Source: an uncultured Pelagibacteraceae bacterium (GTDB taxonomy: Bacteria; Pseudomonadota; Alphaproteobacteria; Pelagibacterales; Pelagibacteraceae). From it: 64,000 bases of DNA. Made by a program: the position numbers and the translations under genes. This document shows positions 8,865 to 20,026 of this stretch, one piece after another; positions within the stretch are counted from its first letter, which is position 1; each line of letters begins with the position of its first letter. Location: NCBI GenBank assembly GCA_902610515.1, contig CACLVZ010000002.1:102142-166141 (forward strand), read 5' to 3'. The notes under the pieces were generated by a model. The model searched no databases. It was given only the letters and a program-made list of their open reading frames with translations, and was not told the DNA's origin.

Positions 8865-9342
8865 ATTTTAAAAAGCTTTCAGCTGAAGATAATTCGCAAG
8901 TAGCTGTTTCTTTTTCTTCCACGACTTTTTTAACTTCACCATTTTCTACCAACATGGTGTAGCGATTAGATCTCATTCCTAAGCCTTTTTCGGATTTATC
9001 TACTTCTGCTCCGATAGCTTTTGTAAATTCGAGAAAGGGGTCACCAGCCATGAAAATTTTACTTCCAGCATTTTGATTTTCACCCCAAGCCTTCATTACA
9101 TTAGGATCATTCACAGCAACACAAACAATTTTAGAAATTCCTTTTTTATTAGCTAGATCGTAATTATTTATATATCCTGGCAAATGAAAAGCTGAACAAG
9201 TTTTTGTAAAAGCACCAGGCATACCTAAAATAATAGTTTTACCTTTACAAAGATCTAAAATATCTATTTTTTTTACATCATTATTTTGATCAAGATAAAA
9301 TAATTTCGAGTTAGGTAATTTGTCTCCTATTGTTATTCTCAT
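8857..9342 (-). CDS. Peroxiredoxin, Prx5/AhpE-like thiol peroxidase
   Basis: This thiol peroxidase reduces H2O2 and organic hydroperoxides. The Prx5-type active site PGAFTKTCSAFHLPGY carries the peroxidatic cysteine at residue 49, with GMRSNRYTMLVENGEV further on. At 161 residues it is a standalone Prx5 without a fused glutaredoxin. It overlaps thrC by four bases (ATGA) and so is the last gene of the minus-strand oxidase operon; its 3' end overlaps rnhA. Confidence 0.92.
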   Translation of the reverse strand: MRITIGDKLPNSKLFYLDQNNDVKKIDILDLCKGKTIILGMPGAFTKTCSAFHLPGYINNYDLANKKGISKIVCVAVNDPNVMKAWGENQNAGSKIFMAGDPFLEFTKAIGAEVDKSEKGLGMRSNRYTMLVENGEVKKVVEEKETATCELSSAESFLKSI

Positions 9343-10715
9343 TGTATTTTAGCTAAAATATAATTTTTAACTTCCGAATTTGAATTTCCAATTATATCAA
9401 ATGTTTCCTTTTTATCTATATTCAACTTTAAATGCTTAGGTGAATCTAAATTTTTTCCAATTACTTTTTTAATAGTATCGTTAAATTTGTAAGGATGAGC
9501 TGTACCAAGAACAACTATATCTCTTAAATTTTTAAATTTTTTTGCTGCTCCTACCCCAGTAGCAGTGTGAGGGTCAATTATAAATTTGTGTTCTTTGTAT
9601 ATTTCATCAATAATACTTACTGTCTCTTCATCTGTAATTTTTACTGCTTCAAAATCTTTTTTTATTTTATCGATTTCTTTTTTTTCTAAATTAAATAAAC
9701 TTTTTGATGATAGATCATTCATTAATGACCCTACCTTACTATCACTTTCATCTAATATATAATACAGTAGTCTCTCAAAATTACTGGCAACCTGAATATC
9801 CATACTTGGTGTAATGGTTGATTTCACTGTATCTGGTTTATATTCACCTGTATTAATAACTCTTTGTAAAATATCATTTTTATTTGTAGCAACTATAAGT
9901 TTATTAATTGGTAAGCCCATTTTTTTTGCCACATATCCAGCATACATATCTCCAAAATTACCAGTTGGTACAGAAAAACTAATTTTGTTTTTTTTTAATC
10001 TGAAGAAAGAGTAAAAATAATAAACAATTTGACAAACAATTCTTGCCCAATTGATAGAATTTACACCAGACATGTTTATTTTTAATCTAAAACTATCTTC
10101 ATTAAAAAGCTCTTTTACAATTTTTTGGCAATCATCAAATGAACCCTCAATAGCAATATTATAAATGTTAGCTCCACCAATTGTTGTCATTATTTTTCTT
10201 TGAATATTAGAAATTTTATTATGCGGATGCAGAATAAAAAGGTTTATATTTTTTCTATTACTTAATGCTGCAATAGCTGCTGAACCAGTATCTCCTGATG
10301 TAGCTACAACGACATTTACAGTTTTATCTTTAGCGACTTCTAAGTAGTCATACATATTGCCAATTACCTGCATTGCAATATCTTTAAAAGCTAAAGTGGG
10401 CCCATGATAAAGCTCAAGTAGATCGATCTCTCCAATTTTTTTTAAATTAACTACTTCTTTATCTTTAAAACTACTATAAGATTTTTGTATCAGAGAACTA
10501 AGTTCTTTCTTTTTAATTTCATCTGAACAAAAATTAAAGATAATTTCTGTAGCGAGTTCATTATAATTGAGTTGACTTAAATTATTTAGTTCTTTTTGAT
10601 TGTACTTCTTTATTTCAGTAGGTAAAAATAAACCTCCACCTGGTGCAAGTCCTCTTAAGAAAATGTCTTTAAAACTAAACTTTAAAGATTTATCCCTAGT
10701 ACTAAAATAATTCAT
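9339..10715 (-). CDS. thrC: Threonine synthase
   Basis: This PLP enzyme converts O-phosphohomoserine to threonine. The PLP lysine is in HGPTLAFKDIAMQ (K111); the phosphate-binding loop SVPTGNFGDMYAGY and ATSGDTGSAAI are present. At 458 residues it matches the long ThrC class of Gram-negative bacteria, with the N-terminal MNYFSTRD element. It follows surf1 with a four-base overlap, a placement seen in other alphaproteobacterial cox operons. Confidence 0.96.
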   Translation of the reverse strand: MNYFSTRDKSLKFSFKDIFLRGLAPGGGLFLPTEIKKYNQKELNNLSQLNYNELATEIIFNFCSDEIKKKELSSLIQKSYSSFKDKEVVNLKKIGEIDLLELYHGPTLAFKDIAMQVIGNMYDYLEVAKDKTVNVVVATSGDTGSAAIAALSNRKNINLFILHPHNKISNIQRKIMTTIGGANIYNIAIEGSFDDCQKIVKELFNEDSFRLKINMSGVNSINWARIVCQIVYYFYSFFRLKKNKISFSVPTGNFGDMYAGYVAKKMGLPINKLIVATNKNDILQRVINTGEYKPDTVKSTITPSMDIQVASNFERLLYYILDESDSKVGSLMNDLSSKSLFNLEKKEIDKIKKDFEAVKITDEETVSIIDEIYKEHKFIIDPHTATGVGAAKKFKNLRDIVVLGTAHPYKFNDTIKKVIGKNLDSPKHLKLNIDKKETFDIIGNSNSEVKNYILAKIQ

Positions 10716-11374
10716 TTTTTTCTTCTAAAATATAAATAATAAAAAATTATCGAGATTGATATTGCATACCATGTTATAGCATATTTAAGGTGATTATTTG
10801 GCACATCTATACTTATCTTTTTAGGTGAGGGTGATTCAGCCTGACTATCTTCTAGAAAAATTACAAATTTGTAAAATTGCTCACCTGTAGCCTCTTTTAA
10901 ATCTTCTAAATTTAATGAAAACCAAATATTATTTTTAATATCATTATCTGGTTTAAAGATACTTGGTTTATATATTTCTCTTAAAAGCCCAATTACCTCT
11001 TTGTCAGCTTCTGCATTAAAATTTATGCTTGGATTATCTTTTAATTCTTTTTTTATCCAACCTCTATTAATCAAAACATTCTGATTCTTATCGGTTCTAA
11101 ATGGAGTAACAACATCGTATCCGGGTTTTCCATTATCATTCAAGCTATAAAGGTAAATTTGCTTATCGAAATTAAATTTTCCTTTAGCGATTACTCTCTG
11201 ATAATTTTTATTAATTGAATTAGAGTATTCTATTGGTTTAGAGTCTAATCCAAATGTTATTTCACTTATAAGCTCTAGCTTCCATTGCAATCTATAAAGT
11301 TGCCAAGTTCCTAAAGCGCAAAATATGGTTACAAATAGAATTACGAATAGTTGAAATAAGAATGCTCTTTTCAA
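10712..11374 (-). CDS. surf1: SURF1-family cytochrome oxidase assembly protein
   Basis: It assists haem a insertion into subunit I of the aa3 oxidase. The protein has an N-terminal and a C-terminal membrane helix around a periplasmic domain. Family marks are LGTWQLYRLQWK after the first helix, GKPGYDVVTPF, INRGWI and HLKYAITWYAIS near the end. I prefer the TTG at 11374, which yields MKRAFLFQLF and begins eight bases past the ctaE stop; a more upstream TTG at 11410 would overlap ctaE by 29 bp. Start confidence is modest, family confidence high. Confidence 0.9.
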   Translation of the reverse strand: MKRAFLFQLFVILFVTIFCALGTWQLYRLQWKLELISEITFGLDSKPIEYSNSINKNYQRVIAKGKFNFDKQIYLYSLNDNGKPGYDVVTPFRTDKNQNVLINRGWIKKELKDNPSINFNAEADKEVIGLLREIYKPSIFKPDNDIKNNIWFSLNLEDLKEATGEQFYKFVIFLEDSQAESPSPKKISIDVPNNHLKYAITWYAISISIIFYYLYFRRKK

Positions 11375-11381
11375 TTTGAGA

Positions 11382-12173
11382 TTAACTTCCCCAAATATAG
11401 ATCGCAGCAAATAAAAATAGCCAAACTACGTCGACAAAATGCCAGTACCAGGCTGCTGCTTCAAATCCAAAGTGGTGTTGAGGTGTCGAGTGGCCTCTCA
11501 TAGATCTAAACAAACAAACTGCAAGAAAAACAGTTCCTACTATTACATGAAAACCATGAAAACCAGTCGACATATAAAACGTGGAACCATAAATTCCACC
11601 ATCTAAAGTAAATGTTGCGTGATGATACTCATAAGCTTGAAAGCAAGAAAATATAAATCCTAAAAATACAGTTGCAATTAAACCATTTACTAGTCCTTTT
11701 CTGTCATTTTCTAACATTGCATGATGCGCCCAAGTGACCGTAGTTCCTGATAACAATAAAATTAGAGTGTTAATTAATGGGATATCCCAAGGATCAAAAG
11801 TTTTTATATCTGCTGGAGGCCATATACCACCTATAGAGTCAGGTGGAAATAAACTTGCGTTAAAAAAAGCCCAGAACCAAGCAACAAAAAACATTACCTC
11901 AGAGGCGATAAATAGTGTCATACCGTACCTGTGTCCAATTTGAACTACTGGAGTATGATGGCCTTGATGCTCTGCTTCTTCTATAACATCTCTCCACCAC
12001 ATAAATGCACCGTAAACTACTAACGCAAAACCAATCAAAAGTAACCAAAGCGCTTTAGAGTGAAAATAATAAACTGCTCCAAAAGCTAAGACTAAAGTAG
12101 CGAATGAAACGTAGATCGGCCAAGGACTTGGATCAACTAAATGATAATCGTGTTTTGGTTTTTCCGCTGACAT
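11382..12173 (-). CDS. ctaE: Cytochrome c oxidase subunit III
   Basis: This is the integral seven-helix subunit of aa3-type oxidase that stabilises the complex. The 263-residue protein shows the N-terminal KHDYHLVDPSPWP, EVMFFVAWFWAFFN in the middle and GFHGFHVIVGT and YWHFVDVVWLFLFA at the C-terminal helices, all standard for bacterial and mitochondrial subunit III. The start ATG overlaps the ctaG stop (TAATG). It belongs to the ctaC-D-B-x-G-E-surf1 operon. Confidence 0.97.
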   Translation of the reverse strand: MSAEKPKHDYHLVDPSPWPIYVSFATLVLAFGAVYYFHSKALWLLLIGFALVVYGAFMWWRDVIEEAEHQGHHTPVVQIGHRYGMTLFIASEVMFFVAWFWAFFNASLFPPDSIGGIWPPADIKTFDPWDIPLINTLILLLSGTTVTWAHHAMLENDRKGLVNGLIATVFLGFIFSCFQAYEYHHATFTLDGGIYGSTFYMSTGFHGFHVIVGTVFLAVCLFRSMRGHSTPQHHFGFEAAAWYWHFVDVVWLFLFAAIYIWGS

Positions 12174-12724
12174 TATGTATTGCTCTTTTCGTAATAGTCT
12201 GATGAAAAAAAGGTAAAAGATAACGTTACATCAGACATATTTTTTGTTTTATTATCATCAACAACTTTAGGATCCAAGAAAAATGTTAGTACAAACTCTT
12301 TTTTTTCACCTGGTTGCAAGGTTTGTTTTTCAAAACAAAAACAGCCTATTTTGTTTAGATAGATACCAAATGATGATGGAGACACATTAAATGTTGCCGA
12401 CCCAGAGGAAATTTCATTGCTAGGATTTTCAACGTTAAATTTAACTGTATGAACTTCGCCTGGTTTTAATTTTAAAGTATTCATTTCAGGATAAAATTTC
12501 CAATCCAAAGTAGTATTGATATTTGTATCAAATCTCATTTTATAGTCTTGATTTACTATAATTTTTGGAATTGCTTTTTCAGTTGCATTTTGAGTAGTTC
12601 CGCCAAATCCCGTTACTCTGCAAAATAAATCATATAATGGAACGGCTGCGAAAGATAAACCTAGCATAAATAAAAATATTGATACCAAAGCGATGGGAGT
12701 TAAGTTTTTTTTACTTATATTCAT
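12173..12724 (-). CDS. ctaG: Cytochrome c oxidase assembly protein CtaG/Cox11
   Basis: This copper chaperone delivers copper to the CuB site of subunit I. The 183-residue protein has one N-terminal membrane helix followed by AAVPLYDLFCRVTGFGGTT, then a periplasmic immunoglobulin-like domain. The copper-binding CFCF motif (KIGCFCFEKQTL) lies near residues 127-130. It starts at an ATG overlapping the stop of the 37-aa ORF upstream, showing close translational linkage in the operon. Confidence 0.96.
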   Translation of the reverse strand: MNISKKNLTPIALVSIFLFMLGLSFAAVPLYDLFCRVTGFGGTTQNATEKAIPKIIVNQDYKMRFDTNINTTLDWKFYPEMNTLKLKPGEVHTVKFNVENPSNEISSGSATFNVSPSSFGIYLNKIGCFCFEKQTLQPGEKKEFVLTFFLDPKVVDDNKTKNMSDVTLSFTFFSSDYYEKSNT

Positions 12725-12837
12725 TATATTTCTCTATTGTAAATACCAATATTGTAAAAAGTTAGCGCAAACAAAAAAATCATAAATAAGATTAATATTA
12801 CAGCAGTAATTAAATTTTTTTTCTTTTTATTCATCAT
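12724..12837 (-). CDS. Small single-helix membrane protein in the CoxF position of the oxidase operon
   Basis: A 37-residue frame lies exactly in the gap between ctaB and ctaG. It begins MMNKKKKN and continues as one hydrophobic helix (about residues 9-27), ending NIGIYNREI. Its stop codon overlaps the ctaG start (TAATG) and its first ATG is one base past the ctaB stop, the same coupling seen between the neighbouring genes. Alphaproteobacterial cox operons commonly hold a short single-helix protein (CoxF) here. Homology cannot be proven at this length; the second ATG at 12834 could also be the start. Confidence 0.72.
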   Translation of the reverse strand: MMNKKKKNLITAVILILFMIFLFALTFYNIGIYNREI

Positions 12838-12838
12838 A

Positions 12839-13753
12839 TTATTTTAGAATATTATCAATTAATAAAATTAAAAAAATAAAAAATAAGTAAAAAATTGAGT
12901 AAATAAATATCTTTCTTGCAATTTGGTTAGAAGCCTTAGCTATTTTAGAGCTATATAATTTAAAACATAAGTAAATATAATACGTTGTCATTATTGAAGA
13001 TATGATTAAATAAATTGTGCTAGCAAAATTGAAAAAATACGGAGCTAAAACTGCTGGTGACATAATCAAAGAGTAAACAAGAATATTTATCTTTGTTGTT
13101 TTAGTTCCAGAAATTATAGGAAGCATTGGAATTTTTGCTTTTTTATAGTCACCTGACTTATACAAACTTAACGCCCAAAAATGTGATGGTGTCCATAAAA
13201 AGATAATTAAAAATAATATGAGCGATTCTATAGAAATATTTCCAGTTGCTATTGTCCATCCAATAACTGGTGGTAATGCTCCAGCAGCACCACCGATAAC
13301 AATATTTTGTGGCGTTTTCCTTTTTAACCAGATTGTATAAACAAAAAAGTAAAAAGCAATCGTTGATGCTAACAAAATTGCTGAAATTAAGTTAGCTGAA
13401 AAATAAATTATGCTCACAGACAATGCGGATAAAATTATTCCAAAATATAAAGCTTGATCTTTCTTAACTTTTCCAGTTGGAATTGGTCTTAAACAAGTTC
13501 TACTCATTAAAGCATCTAAATCAGATTCGTACCACATGTTGAGTGTTCCAGCCGCACCTGAACCTATAGCTACCGCTAATAGAGAAATGCAAGCAGAAGT
13601 AAAATCTACATTAATTGGAGCAATTAATAAACCAACCATACAAGTAAATAAAACTAACGACATGACTCTTGGTTTCATTAAATTGAAAAAAGAATTTAGG
13701 TCTAAGGATAAACCAAGTTTAGAGTTTCTATTTTTTATACTTATCTGGCTCAA
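12839..13753 (-). CDS. ctaB: Protohaem IX farnesyltransferase (haem O synthase)
   Basis: It attaches a farnesyl group to haem b, giving haem O, the precursor of haem a of the oxidase. This UbiA-superfamily membrane enzyme has about eight helices. The first Asp-rich motif is NMWYESDLDALMSRT, followed by RPIPTGK; the second region includes TPSHFWALSLYKSGDYKKAKIPMLP. The length of 304 is normal. It sits one base downstream of ctaD in the operon. Confidence 0.96.
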   Translation of the reverse strand: MSQISIKNRNSKLGLSLDLNSFFNLMKPRVMSLVLFTCMVGLLIAPINVDFTSACISLLAVAIGSGAAGTLNMWYESDLDALMSRTCLRPIPTGKVKKDQALYFGIILSALSVSIIYFSANLISAILLASTIAFYFFVYTIWLKRKTPQNIVIGGAAGALPPVIGWTIATGNISIESLILFLIIFLWTPSHFWALSLYKSGDYKKAKIPMLPIISGTKTTKINILVYSLIMSPAVLAPYFFNFASTIYLIISSIMTTYYIYLCFKLYSSKIAKASNQIARKIFIYSIFYLFFIFLILLIDNILK

Positions 13754-13754
13754 T

Positions 13755-16183
<2,429 letters not shown>

Positions 16184-16234
16184 GAGTTTTTATACATTTT
16201 TTAGATGATTTCACAATTTCAATTAATGCGACAA

Positions 16235-16945
16235 TTAATTAAAGTTATTGATAAAATTTATCATAGAAATAGCGCTTATTACGGCAGTATCGGACCTTAG
16301 AATGTTTCTAGATATTTTAAAAGGTTTTACCATTGTGTTTCCGAGGATAATCTCCCGTTCTTGAGGCGAAAAATCACCCTCAGGTCCAATTAAAACACTT
16401 AAAGATTTGCTATTTTTTAAATCTTCATTTTTTAAACTGTCATTTGAGTTAACGTCAGCAAATAAAAGTTTAGAATTAGCATCTAAGTTTTGTAAAAAAT
16501 CTTTTAATTTCGTAACTTCCAAAATTTCTGGAGGCATTAATTGATTAGATTGCTCCGTAGCCTCTATTACTATTTTTTTTGCTCTATTAAAGTTTAATTC
16601 TTTGACTTCAGTTCTTTCTGAAATTAATGGAATTATTTTTCCTACCCCGAGTTCGGTTGCTTTTTGTAGTATAATATCCATGGGAATTTTTTTAACTAAA
16701 CAAATTGCAAGATTGATTTTTGATGAACTGGTCGGTTGTTTTATTTTTTTCAAAAATTTTACTTCTACTCTGTTTTTTTCTAAATAAATGATTTCACTTT
16801 TCCATTCACCATTTTTGTTAAAAAAATTTATCTCAGCTCCTCGCTTCAATCTCAAAACATTTACAATATAGTGAGTATGTTCTTTTGTAATGAGACCAGT
16901 TGTATTTTCAACTATACTGTTAGGGTAATATAATCTAATATTCAT
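16235..16945 (-). CDS. rsmE: 16S rRNA (uracil-1498-N3)-methyltransferase RsmE
   Basis: This SPOUT-class methyltransferase modifies U1498 of 16S rRNA. The N-terminal PUA-like part contains HYIVNVLRLKRGAEI, and the C-terminal knotted domain has LIGPEGDFSPQE and ISRNILRSDTAVISAI, the S-adenosylmethionine-binding signatures of the family. The length of 236 is typical. It is oriented away from the divergent CDGSH gene at 16997 and lies upstream of the oxidase operon on the same strand. Confidence 0.94.
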   Translation of the reverse strand: MNIRLYYPNSIVENTTGLITKEHTHYIVNVLRLKRGAEINFFNKNGEWKSEIIYLEKNRVEVKFLKKIKQPTSSSKINLAICLVKKIPMDIILQKATELGVGKIIPLISERTEVKELNFNRAKKIVIEATEQSNQLMPPEILEVTKLKDFLQNLDANSKLLFADVNSNDSLKNEDLKNSKSLSVLIGPEGDFSPQEREIILGNTMVKPFKISRNILRSDTAVISAISMINFINNFN

Positions 16946-16996
16946 AATTAATTTAGAATTTGAAATACTAAGTTAATTTTATTAAAAGAGCTTATC

Positions 16997-17236
16997 ATGA
17001 CAAAAGGTCAAAAGGCAGGAGAATCTCCAATTGGTGTAAACGTTCTTGAAGGAAAAACTTATTATTGGTGTGCTTGCGGCAAAAGTTCTAAACAGCCATT
17101 TTGTGATGGTTCGCACAAAGGCACAGAATTTAAATCAATTATTTATAAAGCAGATCAATCAAAAAAAGTTTTTTTCTGTACATGTAAACAAACTAATGAT
17201 CAGCCTTTATGTGATGGATCTCATAATATTAAATAA
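16997..17236 (+). CDS. CDGSH iron-sulfur domain protein (two CDGSH motifs)
   Basis: This 79-residue protein has two CDGSH zinc-finger-like modules, each expected to hold one 2Fe-2S cluster with three cysteines and one histidine. The ligands are C25, C27, C36 and H40 (ending CDGSH) and C61, C63, C72 and H76 (ending CDGSH). This tandem form is typical of bacterial mitoNEET-like proteins. The cellular role is not established; redox or Fe-S handling is likely. It is followed three bases later by a HAD hydrolase gene. Confidence 0.9.
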   Translation: MTKGQKAGESPIGVNVLEGKTYYWCACGKSSKQPFCDGSHKGTEFKSIIYKADQSKKVFFCTCKQTNDQPLCDGSHNIK

Positions 17237-17239
17237 AAT

Positions 17240-17899
17240 ATGAATACAAAAGCTTTAGTCTTTGATGCTTATGGAACGCTGTTTGATGTAAATTCAGCAG
17301 CTAACAAATGTAAAGAAAAAATTGGGGAAGATTGGGAAAAATTTGCAAATTTTTGGAGAACTACACAACTTGAATATACTTGGTTGAGAAGTTTAATGGG
17401 ACGACATAGAGATTTCTGGAAAATTACTCAAGATAGTTTAGAAAAATCTATGCAAGTTTTTGGTGTTGATAAGAACATGAAAAATGAGTTGTTAAACCTT
17501 TACAAAGTTTTATCGCCATACCCTGAAGTAAAAAATGTATTAGAAACTTTGAAAGATCAAAATTTTAAATTAGCTATACTTTCTAATGGAACTCCTTCCC
17601 TTTTAAATGAATTAGTTACTAGTAATGATTTAAATAATTTATTTGATGATCTTTTTTCAGTTGAAGAAGTAAAAATTTTTAAACCTGCCTCAAAAGTTTA
17701 TGAAATACCAACAAAAAAATATAATATCAAAGCTAGCCAAATTACTTTTTTGAGTGCTAACACTTGGGATGTCTCAGGTGGTGGAAACTTTGGATATAAC
17801 TCTGTTTGGGTGAACAGAAATAAATCAAAATTTGATCTTCTTGATTATCAACCAAAAAATGAGGTAAGCAATTTAACGCAACTACTTGATATAGTTTAA
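17240..17899 (+). CDS. Haloacid dehalogenase, type II-like HAD hydrolase
   Basis: The 219-residue HAD-superfamily protein has a motif I of VFDAYGTLFDVNS with the nucleophile D9, motif II in AILSNGTPSLL, and a motif III/IV region with the lysine in FKPASKVYEIP and SANTWDVSGGGNFGY. The latter elements and the NRTGxP-like VWVNRNKSK match the S-2-haloacid dehalogenase (type II) subfamily rather than phosphoglycolate phosphatase. The natural substrate is unknown. It probably shares a transcript with the CDGSH, pirin and oxidoreductase genes. Confidence 0.88.
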   Translation: MNTKALVFDAYGTLFDVNSAANKCKEKIGEDWEKFANFWRTTQLEYTWLRSLMGRHRDFWKITQDSLEKSMQVFGVDKNMKNELLNLYKVLSPYPEVKNVLETLKDQNFKLAILSNGTPSLLNELVTSNDLNNLFDDLFSVEEVKIFKPASKVYEIPTKKYNIKASQITFLSANTWDVSGGGNFGYNSVWVNRNKSKFDLLDYQPKNEVSNLTQLLDIV

Positions 17900-17920
17900 A
17901 CATTTAGTATATATTTCTGT

Positions 17921-18766
17921 ATGTCTAAAATAGTAGAAGTAAAAAAAATTGTTAAAGCCTTAAGTGCATCTGATGGAGCAGGCGTAAAATTAAAAAGGAG
18001 TATTGGAACTCCAGAGGCAGATTATATTGATCCTTTCTTAATGCTGGATGAATTTGGTTCTGAAAATAAAGATGATTATGTTGCTGGATTTCCACCTCAC
18101 CCCCATAGAGGAATCGAAACAGTTACTTATATGTTGAACGGAGAATTTGAACATCAAGATAGCACTGGAGCTAAAGGTGTTATGACATCTGGAGATGTAC
18201 AATGGATGAAAACTGGAAGAGGAATTATTCATTCTGAAATGCCTGCTATGAAAGAAGGTAAACTATTAGGCTTTCAGCTTTGGATAAACATGCCGGCTAA
18301 AATGAAAAAGAATAAGCCTGAATACCTTTACATTAAAGGAAACGAACTTGGAGAACACGAAGATAGTGAGAAAATTGTAAAAGTAATTGCAGGTAAATAC
18401 GAAAAAGCTGTAGGGCCAGAAAAAAATCATAACGTTGATCCAATTTATTTTCATGTAATTTTGAATGAAGGAAAAGAATTTAGTTGTGATGTACCTTCTG
18501 GACATAACTCTTTTGTATACCTTTTAAAAGGAGAATTAAAAATTGGAGAAAAAAACCACAATAAAACAGCTGACTCAAACTTAATATTATTACAGCGTGG
18601 CAACAAACTAAAAATTGAAGCAAACAAAAAATCTGAATTTTTATTCATAGCTGGCAGGCCAATTGGTGAACCTATTGCAAGAGGTGGACCATTTGTGATG
18701 AATACCAAAGCCGAAATACTTGAGGCAATTCAAGACTATAATAACGGAACATTTGCTAAATATTAA
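17921..18766 (+). CDS. Pirin family protein
   Basis: This is a two-cupin pirin. The N-terminal cupin contains the metal-binding HPHRGIETVTYML (histidines near 61-65), EFEHQDSTG and GDVQWMKTGRGIIHSE, the hallmark of the family; the C-terminal cupin is less conserved. Some bacterial pirins act as quercetinases and others as regulators of pyruvate metabolism, so the role cannot be assigned from sequence. The length of 281 is normal. It precedes a quinone oxidoreductase gene on the same strand. Confidence 0.93.
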   Translation: MSKIVEVKKIVKALSASDGAGVKLKRSIGTPEADYIDPFLMLDEFGSENKDDYVAGFPPHPHRGIETVTYMLNGEFEHQDSTGAKGVMTSGDVQWMKTGRGIIHSEMPAMKEGKLLGFQLWINMPAKMKKNKPEYLYIKGNELGEHEDSEKIVKVIAGKYEKAVGPEKNHNVDPIYFHVILNEGKEFSCDVPSGHNSFVYLLKGELKIGEKNHNKTADSNLILLQRGNKLKIEANKKSEFLFIAGRPIGEPIARGGPFVMNTKAEILEAIQDYNNGTFAKY

Positions 18767-18790
18767 AAGTTAAAGTACCTTTCGGTAAAA

Positions 18791-19765
18791 ATGTCTAAAT
18801 CTATTGTAATGAAAAAAAATGGAGGACCTGAGGTATTAGAACTTCAGGAAGTAAAAGTTGCCTCTCCAGGTGTAGATGAAATTAAAGTTACCAATCATGC
18901 AATTGGTTTGAATTATATCGATACTTATCACAGATCTGGTTTGTACCCAATCAAGTTACCTAGTGGTATTGGTTTAGAGGCTGCTGGGAAAATTGATGAA
19001 GTAGGTTCAAACGTTTCAGAGTTTAACAAAGGTGATAATATTGCTTACGCCTCGGTTCCTTTAGGAGCATATGCTCAACAAAGAATTATCCCAGCTAAAA
19101 TAGCTGTAAAAGTACCTGATGGAATTTCACATGAGTTGGCCGCAACCTTAATGACAAAAGGTTTAACTACAAATTATTTACTCACCAAAACTTATAAATT
19201 GAAAGCTGGTGAAACAGTCCTTTTTCACGCAGCTGCTGGGGGGGTCGGCCAAATTTTTGCTCAATGGGCAAATAGTATTGGAGCAAAAGTGATTGGAACA
19301 GTTGGCTCTGATAATAAAGTAAAAATAGCTGAAGAAAATGGTTACTCTCACGTTATTAATTATACAAAAAATAATTTTGCTAATGAAGTTATGAAAATTA
19401 CTAATAATAAAGGTGTGCCTGCAGTTTTTGACGGTGTCGGAAAAAAAACATTTCATGGATCACTAGAATGTCTTTCAACAAAAGGCATGATGATAAGCTT
19501 TGGAAATGCATCTGGACCTTTAGATCCTGTTAACGTTCCAAAAGAACTCCAACCTAAAGGGCTATATCTAGTAAGGCCTTCTATTGGACAATATTTTAGT
19601 AATAGAAAAGAACTTCAAGCTGGGGCTGATCAAATTTTTGAAAAGGTTAAATTTGGAAAAATAAAAATTAGAATTGCAAAAAAGTATAAGCTTGCAGATG
19701 CTAAAAATGCACATGCAGATTTAGAGGCACGAAAATTAACTGGCCCAGCAATTTTAATTCCTTAA
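18791..19765 (+). CDS. qor: NADPH:quinone oxidoreductase (zeta-crystallin family)
   Basis: This is a medium-chain dehydrogenase/reductase without structural or catalytic zinc cysteines. The N-terminal GroES-like part has NHAIGLNYIDTYHRSGLYP and GIGLEAAGKIDEVG; the Rossmann motif is HAAAGGVGQIFAQWA near residue 145, and DGVGKKTF follows. This matches Qor, which reduces quinones with NADPH. The length of 324 is standard. Its stop overlaps the start of the DUF1289 gene. Confidence 0.92.
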   Translation: MSKSIVMKKNGGPEVLELQEVKVASPGVDEIKVTNHAIGLNYIDTYHRSGLYPIKLPSGIGLEAAGKIDEVGSNVSEFNKGDNIAYASVPLGAYAQQRIIPAKIAVKVPDGISHELAATLMTKGLTTNYLLTKTYKLKAGETVLFHAAAGGVGQIFAQWANSIGAKVIGTVGSDNKVKIAEENGYSHVINYTKNNFANEVMKITNNKGVPAVFDGVGKKTFHGSLECLSTKGMMISFGNASGPLDPVNVPKELQPKGLYLVRPSIGQYFSNRKELQAGADQIFEKVKFGKIKIRIAKKYKLADAKNAHADLEARKLTGPAILIP

Positions 19766-20025
19766 TGTCAAAAAAAATAATTTCTCCTTGCATTAGTATT
19801 TGTAAAACTGACCCTGTAACTGGCTATTGCTACGGATGCGCAAGAACTAATGAAGAAAAAAAACAATGGAAAGATGAAAATATAGGTGAAGAATGGAAAT
19901 TAGAAAATCTTAAGAAAATAAAATCCCGAATGCAAGGGTGGCAATTAAGTGCTTTTGAAGAGTCCTACAATCATAAAATTAATCAAGGAATTTCACTTTT
20001 TAAAAAAAAACTTTTGGGGGATTGA
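19765..20025 (+). CDS. DUF1289 family small cysteine protein
   Basis: The 86-residue protein starts with the DUF1289 signature SPCISICKTDPVTGYCYGCARTNEE: four cysteines spaced as a probable metal or Fe-S site, followed by a WKDENIGEEWK segment and a charged helix. In other bacteria DUF1289 proteins are often called Fe-S proteins, but the function is not established. It overlaps qor by one base and ends one base before the convergent DUF2721 gene. Confidence 0.85.
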   Translation: MSKKIISPCISICKTDPVTGYCYGCARTNEEKKQWKDENIGEEWKLENLKKIKSRMQGWQLSAFEESYNHKINQGISLFKKKLLGD

Positions 20026-20026
20026 T

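Noticed and set aside
17046..17243. Alternative plus-strand frame over the CDGSH gene
   Set aside because: The other frame carries both intact CDGSH motifs; this one is a shifted reading.
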